Source: Sphaerisporangium album (GTDB taxonomy: Bacteria; Actinomycetota; Actinomycetes; Streptosporangiales; Streptosporangiaceae). From it: DNA of 64,000 nucleotides. The notes beneath the pieces were generated by a model. That model was given only the letters and a program-made list of their open reading frames with translations. It had not been told where the DNA came from and ran no database searches. Where the stretch lies: positions 79,598 to 143,597 of the forward strand of contig NZ_QOIL01000027.1 of NCBI RefSeq assembly GCF_003323745.1, read 5' to 3'. Shown here piece by piece: positions 10,641 to 20,240 of the stretch; position 1 is the first letter of the stretch, and each line of letters opens with the position of its first letter. The translations under genes were made by a program, and so were the position numbers.

Positions 10641-11564
10641 GTGACCGGCATCCGGGTCGCCGCCCCCGGCGAGATGCCGGCCATCGGCGAGCTGGCGCGG
10701 GAGGCGCTGGCGCTGGACGCCGAGGAGGCGCCGCAGCTCGTCGCCCGGCTGGCCGCCCCGCCCGAGGGCCGCGCGTGGACGGCGCTGGTCACCTCCGGCC
10801 TCGAAGGGGTGGTGTTCGCGTCCACCTCGTCCATCCCCGGCGTCGGCCACGTGGACCTGCTCGCCGTGCGTCCCCCGGCCCGGTGCCGGGGCCTCGGCCG
10901 GGCCCTGGTCGTCGCGGCCGAGGGCTGGCTGCGCGAGCACGGGGTGCGGGAGGCGCGGCTCGCCGCCAACCCGCCGTGCTACGCCTGGCCGGGCATCGAC
11001 GTCCGCTACACGCCCGCGATCCTGCTGGCCGAGAGCCTGGGGTACGAGCGGTACCGCGTCGCCTGGAACATGACCGTCGATCTGGCCGAATACGGCGCCC
11101 GGGACGCGTCCGCCGGGCCGCCCGCCGCCCGGACCGGCTATGCCTGGGGGCCCTCGGAGGAGGACGACCTCGCCCGGCTCGCGGCGGCGGGGGCGACCGT
11201 GCGCGCGGCGCCCCCCGGCGGGCGGGACGAGGTGGTCGCGTTCGCCCGCGAGAACTGGAACGACGCGTGGGCGTGGGAGGCCGAGCACGCGACCGGCTGC
11301 CACTACGCCGTCCGGGGCGGGGAGATCCTCGGTTTCGCGGCGTGGGGCGCCCGCCCCCTGTGGTTCGGCCCGATGGGGACGGCCGAGTCCGCGCGCGGGC
11401 TCGGGGTCGGCAGCGTGCTGCTGCGGCGGTGCCTGCGCGAGATGACGGCGGCCGGGCAGCGCACCGCCCAGATCGGCTGGGTGGGACCGCTGGCCTTCTA
11501 CGCCAAGACCGCCGGGGCGTGGGTGGAGCGCGCATTCTGGCTCTACAACCGGTCCATCCCCTGA
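10641..11564 (+). CDS. GNAT acetyltransferase with two GNAT repeats
   Basis: A 307-aa protein with two acetyl-CoA-binding GNAT motifs: RCRGLGRALVVAAEGWL near residue 80 and SARGLGVGSVLLRRCL near residue 254. It is therefore a tandem GNAT fold, as in several actinobacterial two-domain acetyltransferases. The GTG start follows GGAGG and lies 25 bases after the ATPase stop, so it belongs to the importer operon. It may acetylate the imported compound or a cell-wall sugar or amino acid; the substrate is not visible from the sequence. Confidence 0.85.
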   Translation: MTGIRVAAPGEMPAIGELAREALALDAEEAPQLVARLAAPPEGRAWTALVTSGLEGVVFASTSSIPGVGHVDLLAVRPPARCRGLGRALVVAAEGWLREHGVREARLAANPPCYAWPGIDVRYTPAILLAESLGYERYRVAWNMTVDLAEYGARDASAGPPAARTGYAWGPSEEDDLARLAAAGATVRAAPPGGRDEVVAFARENWNDAWAWEAEHATGCHYAVRGGEILGFAAWGARPLWFGPMGTAESARGLGVGSVLLRRCLREMTAAGQRTAQIGWVGPLAFYAKTAGAWVERAFWLYNRSIP

Positions 11565-11687
11565 CCTGTTCGGGGCGCGGCGGAAGAACACCGGCTCTCA
11601 GGCGCCCCGGACCGCCGCGCCGGAGGCGCGGCCACAAGCACAGCCCCTCGCGACCCCCGATTTCGGGATATTTCGGCATGAGGACTT

Positions 11688-12611
11688 ATGACCCGACCGC
11701 CAGCAGTTCTGGCCACGACCGAGCAGAGCGATCCGCGCTACCGCCGGATCGACCGGCTGCCCACGGAGGAGATCGCCCGGCTGATGAACGCCGCCGACTC
11801 CACCGTCCCGGGGGCCGTGGCCCGCGCCGTCCCGGCGATCTCGGCCGCGATCGAGGACATCGCCGCCCGCATGCGTGACGGCGGCCGACTGCTGTACGTC
11901 GGCGCGGGCACCTCCGGGCGGCTCGCGGTGCTGGACGCCTCGGAGTGCCCGCCCACGTTCGGCACCGACCCCGAGGTCGTGCGCGGCATCATCGCGGGGG
12001 GCGAGGGCGCGCTGACCCGGTCCGTGGAGGGCGCCGAGGACGACGCCGAGGCGGGCGCCGCCTCGATCCGCGAGCAGCGGGTGGGGCCCCTGGACTCGGT
12101 GGTCGGCATCTCCGCGAGCGGGCGGGCGCCGTTCGTCGTGGCCGCCGTGGCGCAGGCCCGACGGCTCGGCGCGCTCACCGTCGGGCTGTCCTGCAACGGC
12201 GGGGTGCCGCTGTCGGAGGCCGCCGACCACGCGATCGAGGTCATCGTCGGCCCCGAGGTGGTCACCGGGTCGACCCGGCTCAAGGCCGGGACGGCGCAGA
12301 AGCTCGTCCTGAACATGATCTCGACGATCTCGATGATCAAGTGCGGCCGCACGTTCGGGAACTACATGATCGAGGTGTCCGCGAGCAACGCCAAGCTCGT
12401 CGACCGGGCGGCGCGCATCGTCGCCGACATCAGCGGCGCGGACGTCGCCGAGGCCCGCCGCGCCCTTGCCGCCGCCGGGCACGAGGTGAAGACGGCCGTA
12501 GTAATGATCGCCCGCGGCCTCGACGCCGACGAGGCGCGCCTCCTGCTCGCCGCCTTCGACGGCCGCCTCGACAACGCCCTGGACGCGGCCGCGGCCGCCC
12601 CGACGGCCTGA
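11688..12611 (+). CDS. murQ: N-acetylmuramic acid 6-phosphate etherase
   Basis: A 307-aa SIS-domain enzyme that splits MurNAc-6-phosphate into GlcNAc-6-phosphate and D-lactate in peptidoglycan recycling. The family signature GAGTSGRLAVLDASECPPTF starts near residue 66, and ISASGRAPFV is the second sugar-phosphate site. ATG start with GAGGA upstream. It lies 123 bases after the GNAT gene, in the same direction as the peptide-type importer, which suggests a shared role in using cell-wall fragments. No MurNAc kinase or murR-type regulator is next to it. Confidence 0.93.
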   Translation: MTRPPAVLATTEQSDPRYRRIDRLPTEEIARLMNAADSTVPGAVARAVPAISAAIEDIAARMRDGGRLLYVGAGTSGRLAVLDASECPPTFGTDPEVVRGIIAGGEGALTRSVEGAEDDAEAGAASIREQRVGPLDSVVGISASGRAPFVVAAVAQARRLGALTVGLSCNGGVPLSEAADHAIEVIVGPEVVTGSTRLKAGTAQKLVLNMISTISMIKCGRTFGNYMIEVSASNAKLVDRAARIVADISGADVAEARRALAAAGHEVKTAVVMIARGLDADEARLLLAAFDGRLDNALDAAAAAPTA

Positions 12612-12808
12612 CCCCGCCCCGATGGCGCGGCCCCGCCTCGACGGGGTGATTCCCGGGGCGTGGGTGATCCCCGAACGCCTCATGTCCGTGGCACGTGAAC
12701 GACTCAGGATGGGATGAAAGCCCACATAGTCGGGCATACTCACCTCAGCCATCGGAGCGGCGTCCCGCCGGTGACCACGACTGGGCGCCCGCGTCGGACG
12801 GGGAGGAG

Positions 12809-13171
12809 ATGCCCTCGCCTGTACGAGTGCGCCGTGTGTACGACGACCCCTCCCCGGAGGACGGGACGCGCGTCCTGGTGGACCGTCTCTGGCCGAGGGG
12901 CCTGAGCAAGGAAGCCGCGGACGTGGGCCTGTGGCTCAAGGACATCGCGCCGTCCGACGAGCTGCGGGCCTGGTACGGCCACGTTCCGGACAGGTTCCCG
13001 GAGTTCGAGCGCCGCTACCTCGCCGAACTGGAGGACCCACGCCATCGTCCCGCCCTGGAGTGGCTGCGCGAACTGCTCCATGAGCCGCCCCTGACCCTCC
13101 TCACCGCCACGAGGGACGTGCGGATCAGCCACGCCGCAGTCCTCGCCCGCCTGCTCGGCCAGGCGGGCTGA
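12809..13171 (+). CDS. DUF488 family protein (YeaO-like)
   Basis: A 120-aa protein with the DUF488 core VRVRRVYDDPSPEDGTRVLV, then DRLWPRGLSKE and KDIAPSDELRAWYGH. The family is common in bacteria and its function is unknown. The frame is open further upstream to 12695, but GGGGAGGAG stands just before the ATG at 12809 and the upstream extension has no family similarity. It appears to be a single-gene transcript. Confidence 0.8.
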   Translation: MPSPVRVRRVYDDPSPEDGTRVLVDRLWPRGLSKEAADVGLWLKDIAPSDELRAWYGHVPDRFPEFERRYLAELEDPRHRPALEWLRELLHEPPLTLLTATRDVRISHAAVLARLLGQAG

Positions 13172-13288
13172 CCTTCACAGCAACCTTCCGCCGGATTCTT
13201 CGCCCGTCGTTCGCCGATGCCGGCGCGACGTGGCGAATCGCACGCAAAGCGCGAACGGCGGCCGTCGACAGGAGTAGCTTCTCTCAGC

Positions 13289-14206
13289 ATGTTCTCGGGG
13301 TATGCGCATCAGAGGTTCCGGTCCCGCCGGTTCGGGACGGCCGTGACGATCCTCGCCACGGCCGCGACGTCCGCGGTGGCGCTGGACGTCGCCTCCGCGT
13401 CGGGCGTGCCGGGCACGCACACGGCGCTCGCGGCGCCATGGCGCGCGGGCTCGCCACTGGTCGCGGGCTCGCCGGGAGGTACGGGTTCCCCGGGGGCCGC
13501 GGGTCCGGCGGTGGGTGAGGGGCGTCGGGCGGTGGAGTCGGTCCTCGGCCTCGGCGACTCGGTGCCCGCCGGGTCGGCGTGCGAGTGCGTCTCCTACGTC
13601 TCCCTCGTCGCCGAGAGCCTGTCGGCCCGCCAGGGCACGCCGGTCGCCGGGCCGAACCTGGCCGCCGCGGGCCTGACCACCCAGGGCCTGCTGGACATGC
13701 TGGACGACGACGCCGTGCGGGCGGGCGTGGCGGGGGCCGATCTGACCGTCATCACGATCGGGGCGAACGACTTCGAGGAGGAGGGCGTCGAGGACGACGC
13801 GTGCGGCGCGGACCTCGCCTGCTACGGGACGGCGCTGGAGCGGCTGCGGGCCAACATGGACGCCCTTCTGAGCAGGATCCACGCCCTGCGGGGGCCCGGC
13901 GGGCGTGTCGTCGTGACCGGCTACTGGAACGTCTTCCTGGACGGCGCCGCCGGGCGCGCCCGGGGCCCGAAGTACGTCGCGGGCAGCGACCGGCTCACCG
14001 TGGCCGTGAACGCGGCGCTCGCCGCCTCGGCCGCCGCGTCCGGCGCGCTGTTCGCGGACCTCCACACGGCGTTCAAGGGGGAGGAAGGGACGCGCGACGA
14101 CACCGGGCTACTGGCCGCCGACGGCGACCATCCCGGCGCCGAGGGGCACCGGCTCATCGCCGAGACGGTGCTGGCGGCCGTGTCGGCTCCGGATCCGCGC
14201 AGGTGA
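13289..14206 (+). CDS. Secreted SGNH/GDSL hydrolase
   Basis: A 305-aa esterase/lipase-like protein. The N-terminus has a signal-like hydrophobic stretch (FGTAVTILATAATSAVALDV), then a Gly/Ser/Pro-rich linker to about residue 80. The catalytic blocks are in order: GLGDSVPAG with the nucleophile Ser near residue 93, GANDF near 156 (block III), and DGDHPGAEGH near 282 (catalytic Asp and His). ATG start; the nearest ribosome-site-like AGGAG is about 14 bases upstream, a long spacing. Likely exported; substrate unknown. Confidence 0.85.
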   Translation: MFSGYAHQRFRSRRFGTAVTILATAATSAVALDVASASGVPGTHTALAAPWRAGSPLVAGSPGGTGSPGAAGPAVGEGRRAVESVLGLGDSVPAGSACECVSYVSLVAESLSARQGTPVAGPNLAAAGLTTQGLLDMLDDDAVRAGVAGADLTVITIGANDFEEEGVEDDACGADLACYGTALERLRANMDALLSRIHALRGPGGRVVVTGYWNVFLDGAAGRARGPKYVAGSDRLTVAVNAALAASAAASGALFADLHTAFKGEEGTRDDTGLLAADGDHPGAEGHRLIAETVLAAVSAPDPRR

Positions 14207-14319
14207 CGGCGGGTCTCGTATGCGTTTTTTCCGGCACGTCCGGGTATCGACACGTTGTCCCCCGCCGGTAGCCCGGCCGCGAACGCGGCGCGTGATCGTT
14301 GGCACAGGGGAGAGCACAC

Positions 14320-14775
14320 ATGAACCGCATACTCGCCGTGACCGCGCTGCTCGTCTTCACCGCCTCGGCTCCCGTCGCGACCCAGGGCGCCGTGTCGGCG
14401 TCCGTCGCCGCCGCACCCGGCCCGGTCACGTCCGTCGTGACCGGGGGCGGAGGCGGGGGTGGAGAGACACCTCCTCCGGCGGTGGGCAAGAGGCGGGCGG
14501 CCGAGACGACCGTGAGCGCGGCGCAGTACAAGATCCTCTACAACCAGTGCCGCTACGCCGACACCCGCAAGGCGCGCCGGCAGTGCCGCCTGGCGGTGCG
14601 GACGAACTACCGCATCGGGGCGTACAACGAGAATCTCGACTGCCGGACGTACTCCGGCATCACCGTCTGCGGCACGCTCAAGCTGAACAAGCGGGAGCGC
14701 CGCTGCGTGGCCTACCTGGTGAAGGCGGGCCTCACCGAGCGCCGCGCCGAGGTCGAGTGCTACGCGTTCGTATGA
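14320..14775 (+). CDS. Small secreted cysteine-rich protein
   Basis: A 151-aa protein with a clear signal peptide (MNRILAVTALLVFTASAPVA), then a Gly/Pro linker with seven consecutive glycines. The basic C-terminal domain has six cysteines (in QCRYADTRKARRQC, LDCRTYSG, VCGTL, RRCVAYL, VECYAFV), which could form three disulfides. GGGGAGAG precedes the ATG. I do not recognise the family. It lies downstream of the SGNH hydrolase but is separated by 113 bases. Confidence 0.7.
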   Translation: MNRILAVTALLVFTASAPVATQGAVSASVAAAPGPVTSVVTGGGGGGGETPPPAVGKRRAAETTVSAAQYKILYNQCRYADTRKARRQCRLAVRTNYRIGAYNENLDCRTYSGITVCGTLKLNKRERRCVAYLVKAGLTERRAEVECYAFV

Positions 14776-14904
14776 CGCGCCCGCCCGGCGGCGGTGCCCG
14801 AGGGCGTCGCCGCCGGTGGGAAGCGTTTTCCGTGCCCCCTAGGCGACCCTTTGAGCCCGGGAGAGATCTGGTGACGGCGCCGTCCCGTCCCATTAAATCG
14901 GATC

Positions 14905-15459
14905 ATGCCGCATATTTCGCTTGGAAACGACGCCCCCGGCATCGTGGGGCCCATGCTGTACCGGCCCGAGACGGCCAAACCCCTCAACGCCCTCGTCGAC
15001 GTACTCCTGCGCGCCGACAACACGCTGTCCCGCGGCGAGCGCGAGCTGATCGCCGCCTACGTGTCACGGCTCAACGACTGCGAATTCTGTGGCTCGATCC
15101 ACGGGGCGATGGCGGCCGAGCAGCTTCCCGGCGGACAGGAGCAGGTCGCCCAGGCCTGCGTGAACCCCCACGTCGCCGACGTGTCGCCGAAGATGCGCGC
15201 CCTGCTCGCGGTGGCCGCCCAGGTACGCGAGGGCGGGCGGGCCGTCACGGCCGAGGCCATCGCCGCCGCGCACCAGGCGGGCGCCAGTGACCTGGAGATC
15301 CACGACACGGTGCTCATCGCCGCCGCGTTCTGCATGTTCAACCGGTACGTCGACGGCCTCGGCACCACCGCCCTGCCGAACGAGGAGGACTACGTCCCCA
15401 TCGCCCAGATGATCATCGAGGCGGGCTACGGCGGCGTCATCACCGGATCGCCTTCCTAG
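14905..15459 (+). CDS. AhpD-like carboxymuconolactone decarboxylase family protein
   Basis: A 184-aa all-helical protein with the peroxidase-type motif CEFCGSIH: cysteines near residues 59 and 62 and a histidine at 66. This is the redox centre of AhpD-like proteins. The known role in the family is peroxide or alkyl-hydroperoxide reduction or related thiol chemistry. ATG start without a strong ribosome site. Single gene; neighbours do not define a pathway. Confidence 0.85.
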   Translation: MPHISLGNDAPGIVGPMLYRPETAKPLNALVDVLLRADNTLSRGERELIAAYVSRLNDCEFCGSIHGAMAAEQLPGGQEQVAQACVNPHVADVSPKMRALLAVAAQVREGGRAVTAEAIAAAHQAGASDLEIHDTVLIAAAFCMFNRYVDGLGTTALPNEEDYVPIAQMIIEAGYGGVITGSPS

Positions 15460-15723
15460 CCGGCCCCCTGCCGGCTCGGCGTGACAGGCCTCCTTCCGCC
15501 GGCTCGCCTGGCCGGCCTCCGGCCGCGTCTGGTCGGACGGCCGGCCCGGCGACGGCCGAGGTCGGCCCGGCCGGCTCCCCGCGCGGTCGCCGCCGTGAGG
15601 TTTCTCGCAGCGTAACGGGGGTACGCGCGAGCGCACCCACGCGGACCGGGGCCGCCGATCGAGGCCCGGCCCACGGCCCGCGCCGGGCGCCGGGGGTCTA
15701 GCGCGAAGGAGACGAGAATTCCG

Positions 15724-16290
15724 ATGGAGCACAGCGGCGACGTCATCACCGTCCTGACCACCGATCACCGCGAGGTGGAGGGGCTGTTCGCCGAGTTGGA
15801 GATGCTGCGGGGCTCCGGACAGGACGACCGCCGCAAAGAGCTGACCGAGAAGGTGATCACCGAGCTGGTCAGGCACTCGGTCGCCGAGGAGGCGTACCTG
15901 TACCCGGCCGCGCGCAAGCGTCTCCCGGGAGGGGACGCCCTGGCCGACCGCGAGGTGTCCGAGCACGCCGAGGCCGAGCGGCTGATGAAGGACCTGGAAG
16001 GCGCGGATCCCGCGGACCCGGTCTTCGACCACCTGCTCGACCGGTTGATCGCCACCGTACGGCAGCACGTGCGCGAGGAGGAGCATTCGCTGTTCCCGGA
16101 GCTGGTGCGGTATGTCGAGGCGGAAGAGCTGGTCAGCATTGGCAGGAAGATCCTGGCCATCAAGAAGATCGGCCCCACCCGGCCTCACCCCGCCGCCCCG
16201 GACAGCCCCCCGGCCAACAAACTCCTGGCCCCGGGCACCGGCCTGGTGGACCGCGTCCGCGACCTGCTCTCAGGCCGCGGAAGAGCCTGA
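15724..16290 (+). CDS. Hemerythrin HHE-domain protein
   Basis: A 188-aa cytoplasmic protein with an HHE four-helix domain in the first 145 residues. The iron ligands appear as DHREVE (His15), RHSVAEEAYLYP, EHAEAERL and QHVREEEHSLFPEL. Such proteins bind a di-iron centre and are linked to oxygen or nitric-oxide sensing or storage. The C-terminal 45 residues are a Pro/Ala-rich tail. The AAGGAGACGAG stretch upstream serves as the ribosome site. Confidence 0.85.
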   Translation: MEHSGDVITVLTTDHREVEGLFAELEMLRGSGQDDRRKELTEKVITELVRHSVAEEAYLYPAARKRLPGGDALADREVSEHAEAERLMKDLEGADPADPVFDHLLDRLIATVRQHVREEEHSLFPELVRYVEAEELVSIGRKILAIKKIGPTRPHPAAPDSPPANKLLAPGTGLVDRVRDLLSGRGRA

Positions 16291-16424
16291 CCCCTACGCC
16301 CGCATGATCGGGTGAGCGAAGCGTTCGAGGCCCGAGGTCAAGAACAGGCTTGGGAGCGGTTCGCAATCACCCCGCCCGCCGGGCAGGTCTGTTTACGGCG
16401 TGGGTGAACGGGGAGCAGCCGGTT

Positions 16425-17474
16425 ATGCGGGTGATTGTGGTTGGTGCGACCGGAAACGTCGGAACCAGCGTGGTAACCGCCCTGGAGGAGGATCCGAGCA
16501 TCACCTCCATCGTCGGGGTGGCCCGGCGGATGCCCCGGTGGCGGCCGGGGAAGACCGAATGGCGAGCCGCCGACATCGCCACCGGCGACCTCACCGAGAT
16601 CTTCTCCGGCGCGGACGCCGTGGTGAACCTCGCGTGGCTGTTCCAGCCGACGCACGACCCCGTGGTGACCTGGCGGTCCAACGTGCTCGGCGGCATGCGG
16701 GTCTTCCACGCCGCCGCCGAGGCGGGGGTCTCCACGCTGGTGCACGCGTCCTCGGTCGGCGCCTACTCGCCGGGCCCCAAGGACCACCCGGTGGACGAGA
16801 GCTGGCCGACCCACGGGTGGCCGCGCGCCGCCTACGCCCGCGAGAAGGCCTACCTGGAACGGGTGCTCGACATCTACGAGCGCGACCACCCGGGCATCCG
16901 CGTCGTCCGCATGCGTCCGGGCTTCATCTTCAAACGCGAGGCGGCCACCCAGCAGCGCCGCCTGTTCGCCGGGCCGTTCGTCCCGCAGCGGCTGGTACGC
17001 CCCGGCCGGGTGCCGTTCGTCCCCGACATCCCCGGCCTGCGCATCCAGGCCCTGCACTCCGACGACGCGGGCGAGGCCTACCGCCTCGCCGTCACCCGCC
17101 CGGTGTCGGGCGCGTTCAACCTCGCCGCCGACCCGGTCGTCGACCCGGCGGCCCTGGCGAGGCTCCTGTCCGCCCGCCTCGTCCCCGTCCCTCCGTGGCT
17201 GGCCCGGGGCGCCGTCGCGGCGGGCTGGCACCTCCACCTCGTCCCCGCCTCACCCGGCCTCGTGGAGATGGCCCTGCGGATCCCGTTGATGGACACCACA
17301 CGCGCCCGCGCCGAACTCGGCTGGCGACCACGCCGCACCGCCCTGGACGCCCTACGAGAAATGCTGGCCGGCATGACCGGCGGCGCCGGAATGGACACCC
17401 CGCCCCTGGAACCCGAATCCGGCCTGAGGGGCCGCCTCCACGAGCTCACCACCGGAGCAGGCAGCCGCCCGTGA
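16425..17474 (+). CDS. NAD-dependent epimerase/dehydratase family protein
   Basis: A 349-aa extended short-chain dehydrogenase/reductase. The Rossmann motif GATGNVG is at residues 8-14, SSVGAYSP carries the catalytic Ser, and YAREK is the Tyr-x-x-x-Lys pair. The frame opens at 16350, but GGGGAG lies upstream of the ATG at 16425 and only that start puts the Rossmann motif at the terminus. Probably a nucleoside-sugar or related epimerase/reductase; the substrate cannot be told. Confidence 0.85.
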   Translation: MRVIVVGATGNVGTSVVTALEEDPSITSIVGVARRMPRWRPGKTEWRAADIATGDLTEIFSGADAVVNLAWLFQPTHDPVVTWRSNVLGGMRVFHAAAEAGVSTLVHASSVGAYSPGPKDHPVDESWPTHGWPRAAYAREKAYLERVLDIYERDHPGIRVVRMRPGFIFKREAATQQRRLFAGPFVPQRLVRPGRVPFVPDIPGLRIQALHSDDAGEAYRLAVTRPVSGAFNLAADPVVDPAALARLLSARLVPVPPWLARGAVAAGWHLHLVPASPGLVEMALRIPLMDTTRARAELGWRPRRTALDALREMLAGMTGGAGMDTPPLEPESGLRGRLHELTTGAGSRP

Positions 17475-17537
17475 CGCACCGCGCCAGGACGCACCCAAGA
17501 GGCGGAGGTGAGGACCGTTTCCGGCGTGGCGACGGGT

Positions 17538-18620
17538 TCAGGCGGGGACGTGGTTGCGGAGGGCCAGGGGGGACGGGTACGGGTGGAAGTGGGTTTGGTC
17601 ACGGAGGTAGGTGGCGTGTTCGCCCTTGGCGTGGTGGCTGAGCAGGGTCAGGGGGACGCTGAGGGGGACCAGGTGGGCCCGGTAGGCGTCGATCACTTCG
17701 GTCAGGTCGGCGCGGCGGACCGCGTCGAGGCGGTCGCTGATCATGCCCAGGCAGTGCTGAAGGACGTTGACGTTGCGGCCGATGGTCGCGCGGACGGTCA
17801 GAGCCGCGCGGAAGGCCCGGTCGTAGACGGCGGCGAGGTCGTCGCGGGGGGACGTGCCCGCCGTCGCCACGACGTGGCCGAGGGTCCTGTAGGCGGCGGG
17901 GTCGTGGGCGAGCAGCTGCGTCTTGTGGCGGCTGTGGAACACCACCAGGTCGCGAGGCCGCCAGCCGGACGCGAGGAACGCCCGGAGCCGGGCGTGCGCG
18001 AAGATCCGCTCGACGAACGCCTCGCGGAGGACGGCGTCGCGCAGCCGTCCCTCGTCCTCGGCCGGCAGCAGCGGGTGGGCCTTCATCACCCGGCCGGCGA
18101 ACAGGCCGGGGCCTCGTCCGGCGACGGACGTCTCGCCGTCGTGCACCGGGACGCCGTGGATGCCGCACGTGGGGCTCTTGGCCTTGAAGACGTACCCGTC
18201 CACGTCGAGGGCGGCGGCGCGCTCGGCGGCCAGCGCCCGCATGGGCTCGGTGAGATCCCTGCGGGTCCGGCGCGTCACCAGGCGCGGCTCGGATTCGTCC
18301 GCTGGTTCGCCTGGGCGGTGCTCGCCCGTTGAGGATCTCTCCAGGTGAAGGGTTTCCCTGGGGGCGCCGAGGCCGATTTCCATTTCTGGGCAAATCAGTA
18401 CCCAGTCCACGAACTCGGACAGTAGGTCGGTGAGGAATCGGTCGCGGCTGTGGCCGCCGTTGAAGCGGACCGGCTCGCCCAGCAGGCAGCTCGACACGGC
18501 GACGCGCGGCCTCGCGTGCTCCCAGATCCGCTCGTACGCCCGCTCGCGGTACTGGCCGTCCATCTCGTGTCCCATCTCGGCGCGCCGTGGTCGATGCGGC
18601 GAAGGCCCGGTCTGAGCCAT
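17538..18620 (-). CDS. DUF523-DUF1722 (YbgA-like) protein
   Basis: A 360-aa two-domain protein. The N-terminal DUF523 half has VAVSSCLLGEPVRFNGGHSRD and SPTCGI, whose conserved cysteines suggest metal or thiol chemistry. The C-terminal DUF1722 half carries HSRHKTQLLAHDPAAYRTLG and SHHAKGEHATYL. YbgA in E. coli sits next to the photolyase gene phr, and this one is divergent from the carotenoid genes, so a light- or UV-response role is an inference. I chose the ATG at 18620, which has AGGAAG 10 bases upstream; the ATG at 18575 is an alternative. Transcribed away from crtI with 144 bases between. Confidence 0.82.
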   Translation of the reverse strand: MAQTGPSPHRPRRAEMGHEMDGQYRERAYERIWEHARPRVAVSSCLLGEPVRFNGGHSRDRFLTDLLSEFVDWVLICPEMEIGLGAPRETLHLERSSTGEHRPGEPADESEPRLVTRRTRRDLTEPMRALAAERAAALDVDGYVFKAKSPTCGIHGVPVHDGETSVAGRGPGLFAGRVMKAHPLLPAEDEGRLRDAVLREAFVERIFAHARLRAFLASGWRPRDLVVFHSRHKTQLLAHDPAAYRTLGHVVATAGTSPRDDLAAVYDRAFRAALTVRATIGRNVNVLQHCLGMISDRLDAVRRADLTEVIDAYRAHLVPLSVPLTLLSHHAKGEHATYLRDQTHFHPYPSPLALRNHVPA

Positions 18621-18764
18621 CCCCCTGCTTCTTCCTTCGGACGCACGGGCGTCGGTGGTTGCCGGCATGTCGCCGACAGCGGACGTGAGCGGCAATCCGC
18701 GCGCCGGTGCATCCGGACGCCGCGCCGCTGCGAAGGTCCGGGCAGTGATCGAAGGAGCTGGCCG

Positions 18765-20240
18765 ATGGGAATGGCGACGCGGGGCGCGGTCGTGGTGATC
18801 GGTGCGGGGCTCGCGGGCCTGGCGGCCGCCGTACGGCTCGCCGCGGCCGGGCGCGACGTGACGGTGGTCGAGGCCGAGGACGGTCCGGGAGGCTGCTGCG
18901 GCAGCGCGCGGCTCGGCCCGTACCGCTTCGACACCGGGCCGTCGGTGCTCACGATGCCCGGCGTGCTCGCCGGCCTCTTCGGCGTGGCGGGCGAGGACCT
19001 CGACGACCGGCTGCCGCTGCGCCGGCTCGACCCGTACTACCGCCTGACCTACCACGACGGCTCCCGCCTGGACGTACGCCCCGGGGAGGAGGCGATGGCC
19101 GAGGAGGTGCGCAGGGTCTGTGGCCCCGCCGAGGCCGCGCGGTACGTACGGTTCCGGCGGCTGCTGGGCGAGATGTTCGCGATCGAGTGGCCGTCGTTCA
19201 TCGACGCCGATATGACCCGCCTCCGCAGCCTGCTCAGGCCGTACCCGCTGGCCCGGCTGGCGGCGCTCGGCGGCTTCCGCAGCCTGGACGCCCTGGTCAG
19301 GCGGCATCTCACCGACGAAAGGCTCATCAGGGCCCATACCTTCCAGGCGTTGTACCTGGGCATGCCGCCGCGCCGCGCGCTCGGCATCTACGCCGTGATC
19401 GCCCACATGGACACCGTCGGAGGCGTGTACTTCCCCCGCGAGGGCGGCATGCACGCCATCCCGCGCGCGCTGGCGGCCGTCGCCGAGAAGGCGGGCGCCG
19501 TGATCCGCTACGGCGTGCGCGCGGTCGAGGTCGAGACCGACACGGCCGGAGTCGCCGCCGTGCGCCTCGGCACCGGCGAGCGTCTGGCCGCCGCGTCCGT
19601 CGTCGTCGCCTGCGACCTTCCCGCGGCGCACGCCGGTCTGCTGCCGCCCGGCTCGGGGGACTGGAGGCTGCGCCGTCCCCGCCACGCGCCGTCCTGCCTG
19701 GTGCTGCACTTCGGGCTCGACCGCCGCCTGCCCGCCCAGGCGCACCACACCCTGCACTTCGGCGAGCAGTGGAACTCCACCTTCGAGGCCCTGGCCGCCG
19801 GACGGCCGCAGCCCGACCCGAGCCTGCTGGTCACCTACCCCGAGGGGGACGACGGCGCCGCGCCCGAGGGCCACGCCACGCTGTCGGCCCTGGAGCCGAC
19901 CGCCAACCTGCTCGGCGGCCACGACTGGGACCGGCTCACGCCCCGCCTGGAGGAACGCCTGCTGGCCCGGCTCGCCGATCTCGGCTACGGCGACCTGTCG
20001 GCCGCGCCGAGGCTGACGCTGGACCCGCCCGCCTGGAAGCGGCGCGGCCACTCGGCCGGCACTCCCTTCGCGCTCGACCACCGCTTCACGCAGACGGCGT
20101 GGTTCCGGCCGGCGGCCGCCGCCCGTCGCGTCCCCGGGCTGCACTTCGCCGGCATGTTCACCGCGCCGGGTGTGGGCGTGCCCCCCGTTCTGATCTCCGG
20201 CCGGCTGACCGCCGAGCGGATCCTGGAGAGCCTCCGATGA
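18765..20240 (+). CDS. crtI: Phytoene desaturase (CrtI family)
   Basis: A 491-aa FAD-dependent desaturase. The dinucleotide-binding motif GAGLAGLAAAVRLAAAGRD starts near residue 12, followed by VVEAEDGPGG. The C-terminal LHFAGMFTAPGVGVPPVL is the family flavin-binding end. It converts phytoene to more desaturated carotenes at the membrane. GAAGGAG lies 7 bases before the ATG. Its stop overlaps the crtB start in ATGA, so the two are translationally coupled. Confidence 0.9.
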   Translation: MGMATRGAVVVIGAGLAGLAAAVRLAAAGRDVTVVEAEDGPGGCCGSARLGPYRFDTGPSVLTMPGVLAGLFGVAGEDLDDRLPLRRLDPYYRLTYHDGSRLDVRPGEEAMAEEVRRVCGPAEAARYVRFRRLLGEMFAIEWPSFIDADMTRLRSLLRPYPLARLAALGGFRSLDALVRRHLTDERLIRAHTFQALYLGMPPRRALGIYAVIAHMDTVGGVYFPREGGMHAIPRALAAVAEKAGAVIRYGVRAVEVETDTAGVAAVRLGTGERLAAASVVVACDLPAAHAGLLPPGSGDWRLRRPRHAPSCLVLHFGLDRRLPAQAHHTLHFGEQWNSTFEALAAGRPQPDPSLLVTYPEGDDGAAPEGHATLSALEPTANLLGGHDWDRLTPRLEERLLARLADLGYGDLSAAPRLTLDPPAWKRRGHSAGTPFALDHRFTQTAWFRPAAAARRVPGLHFAGMFTAPGVGVPPVLISGRLTAERILESLR

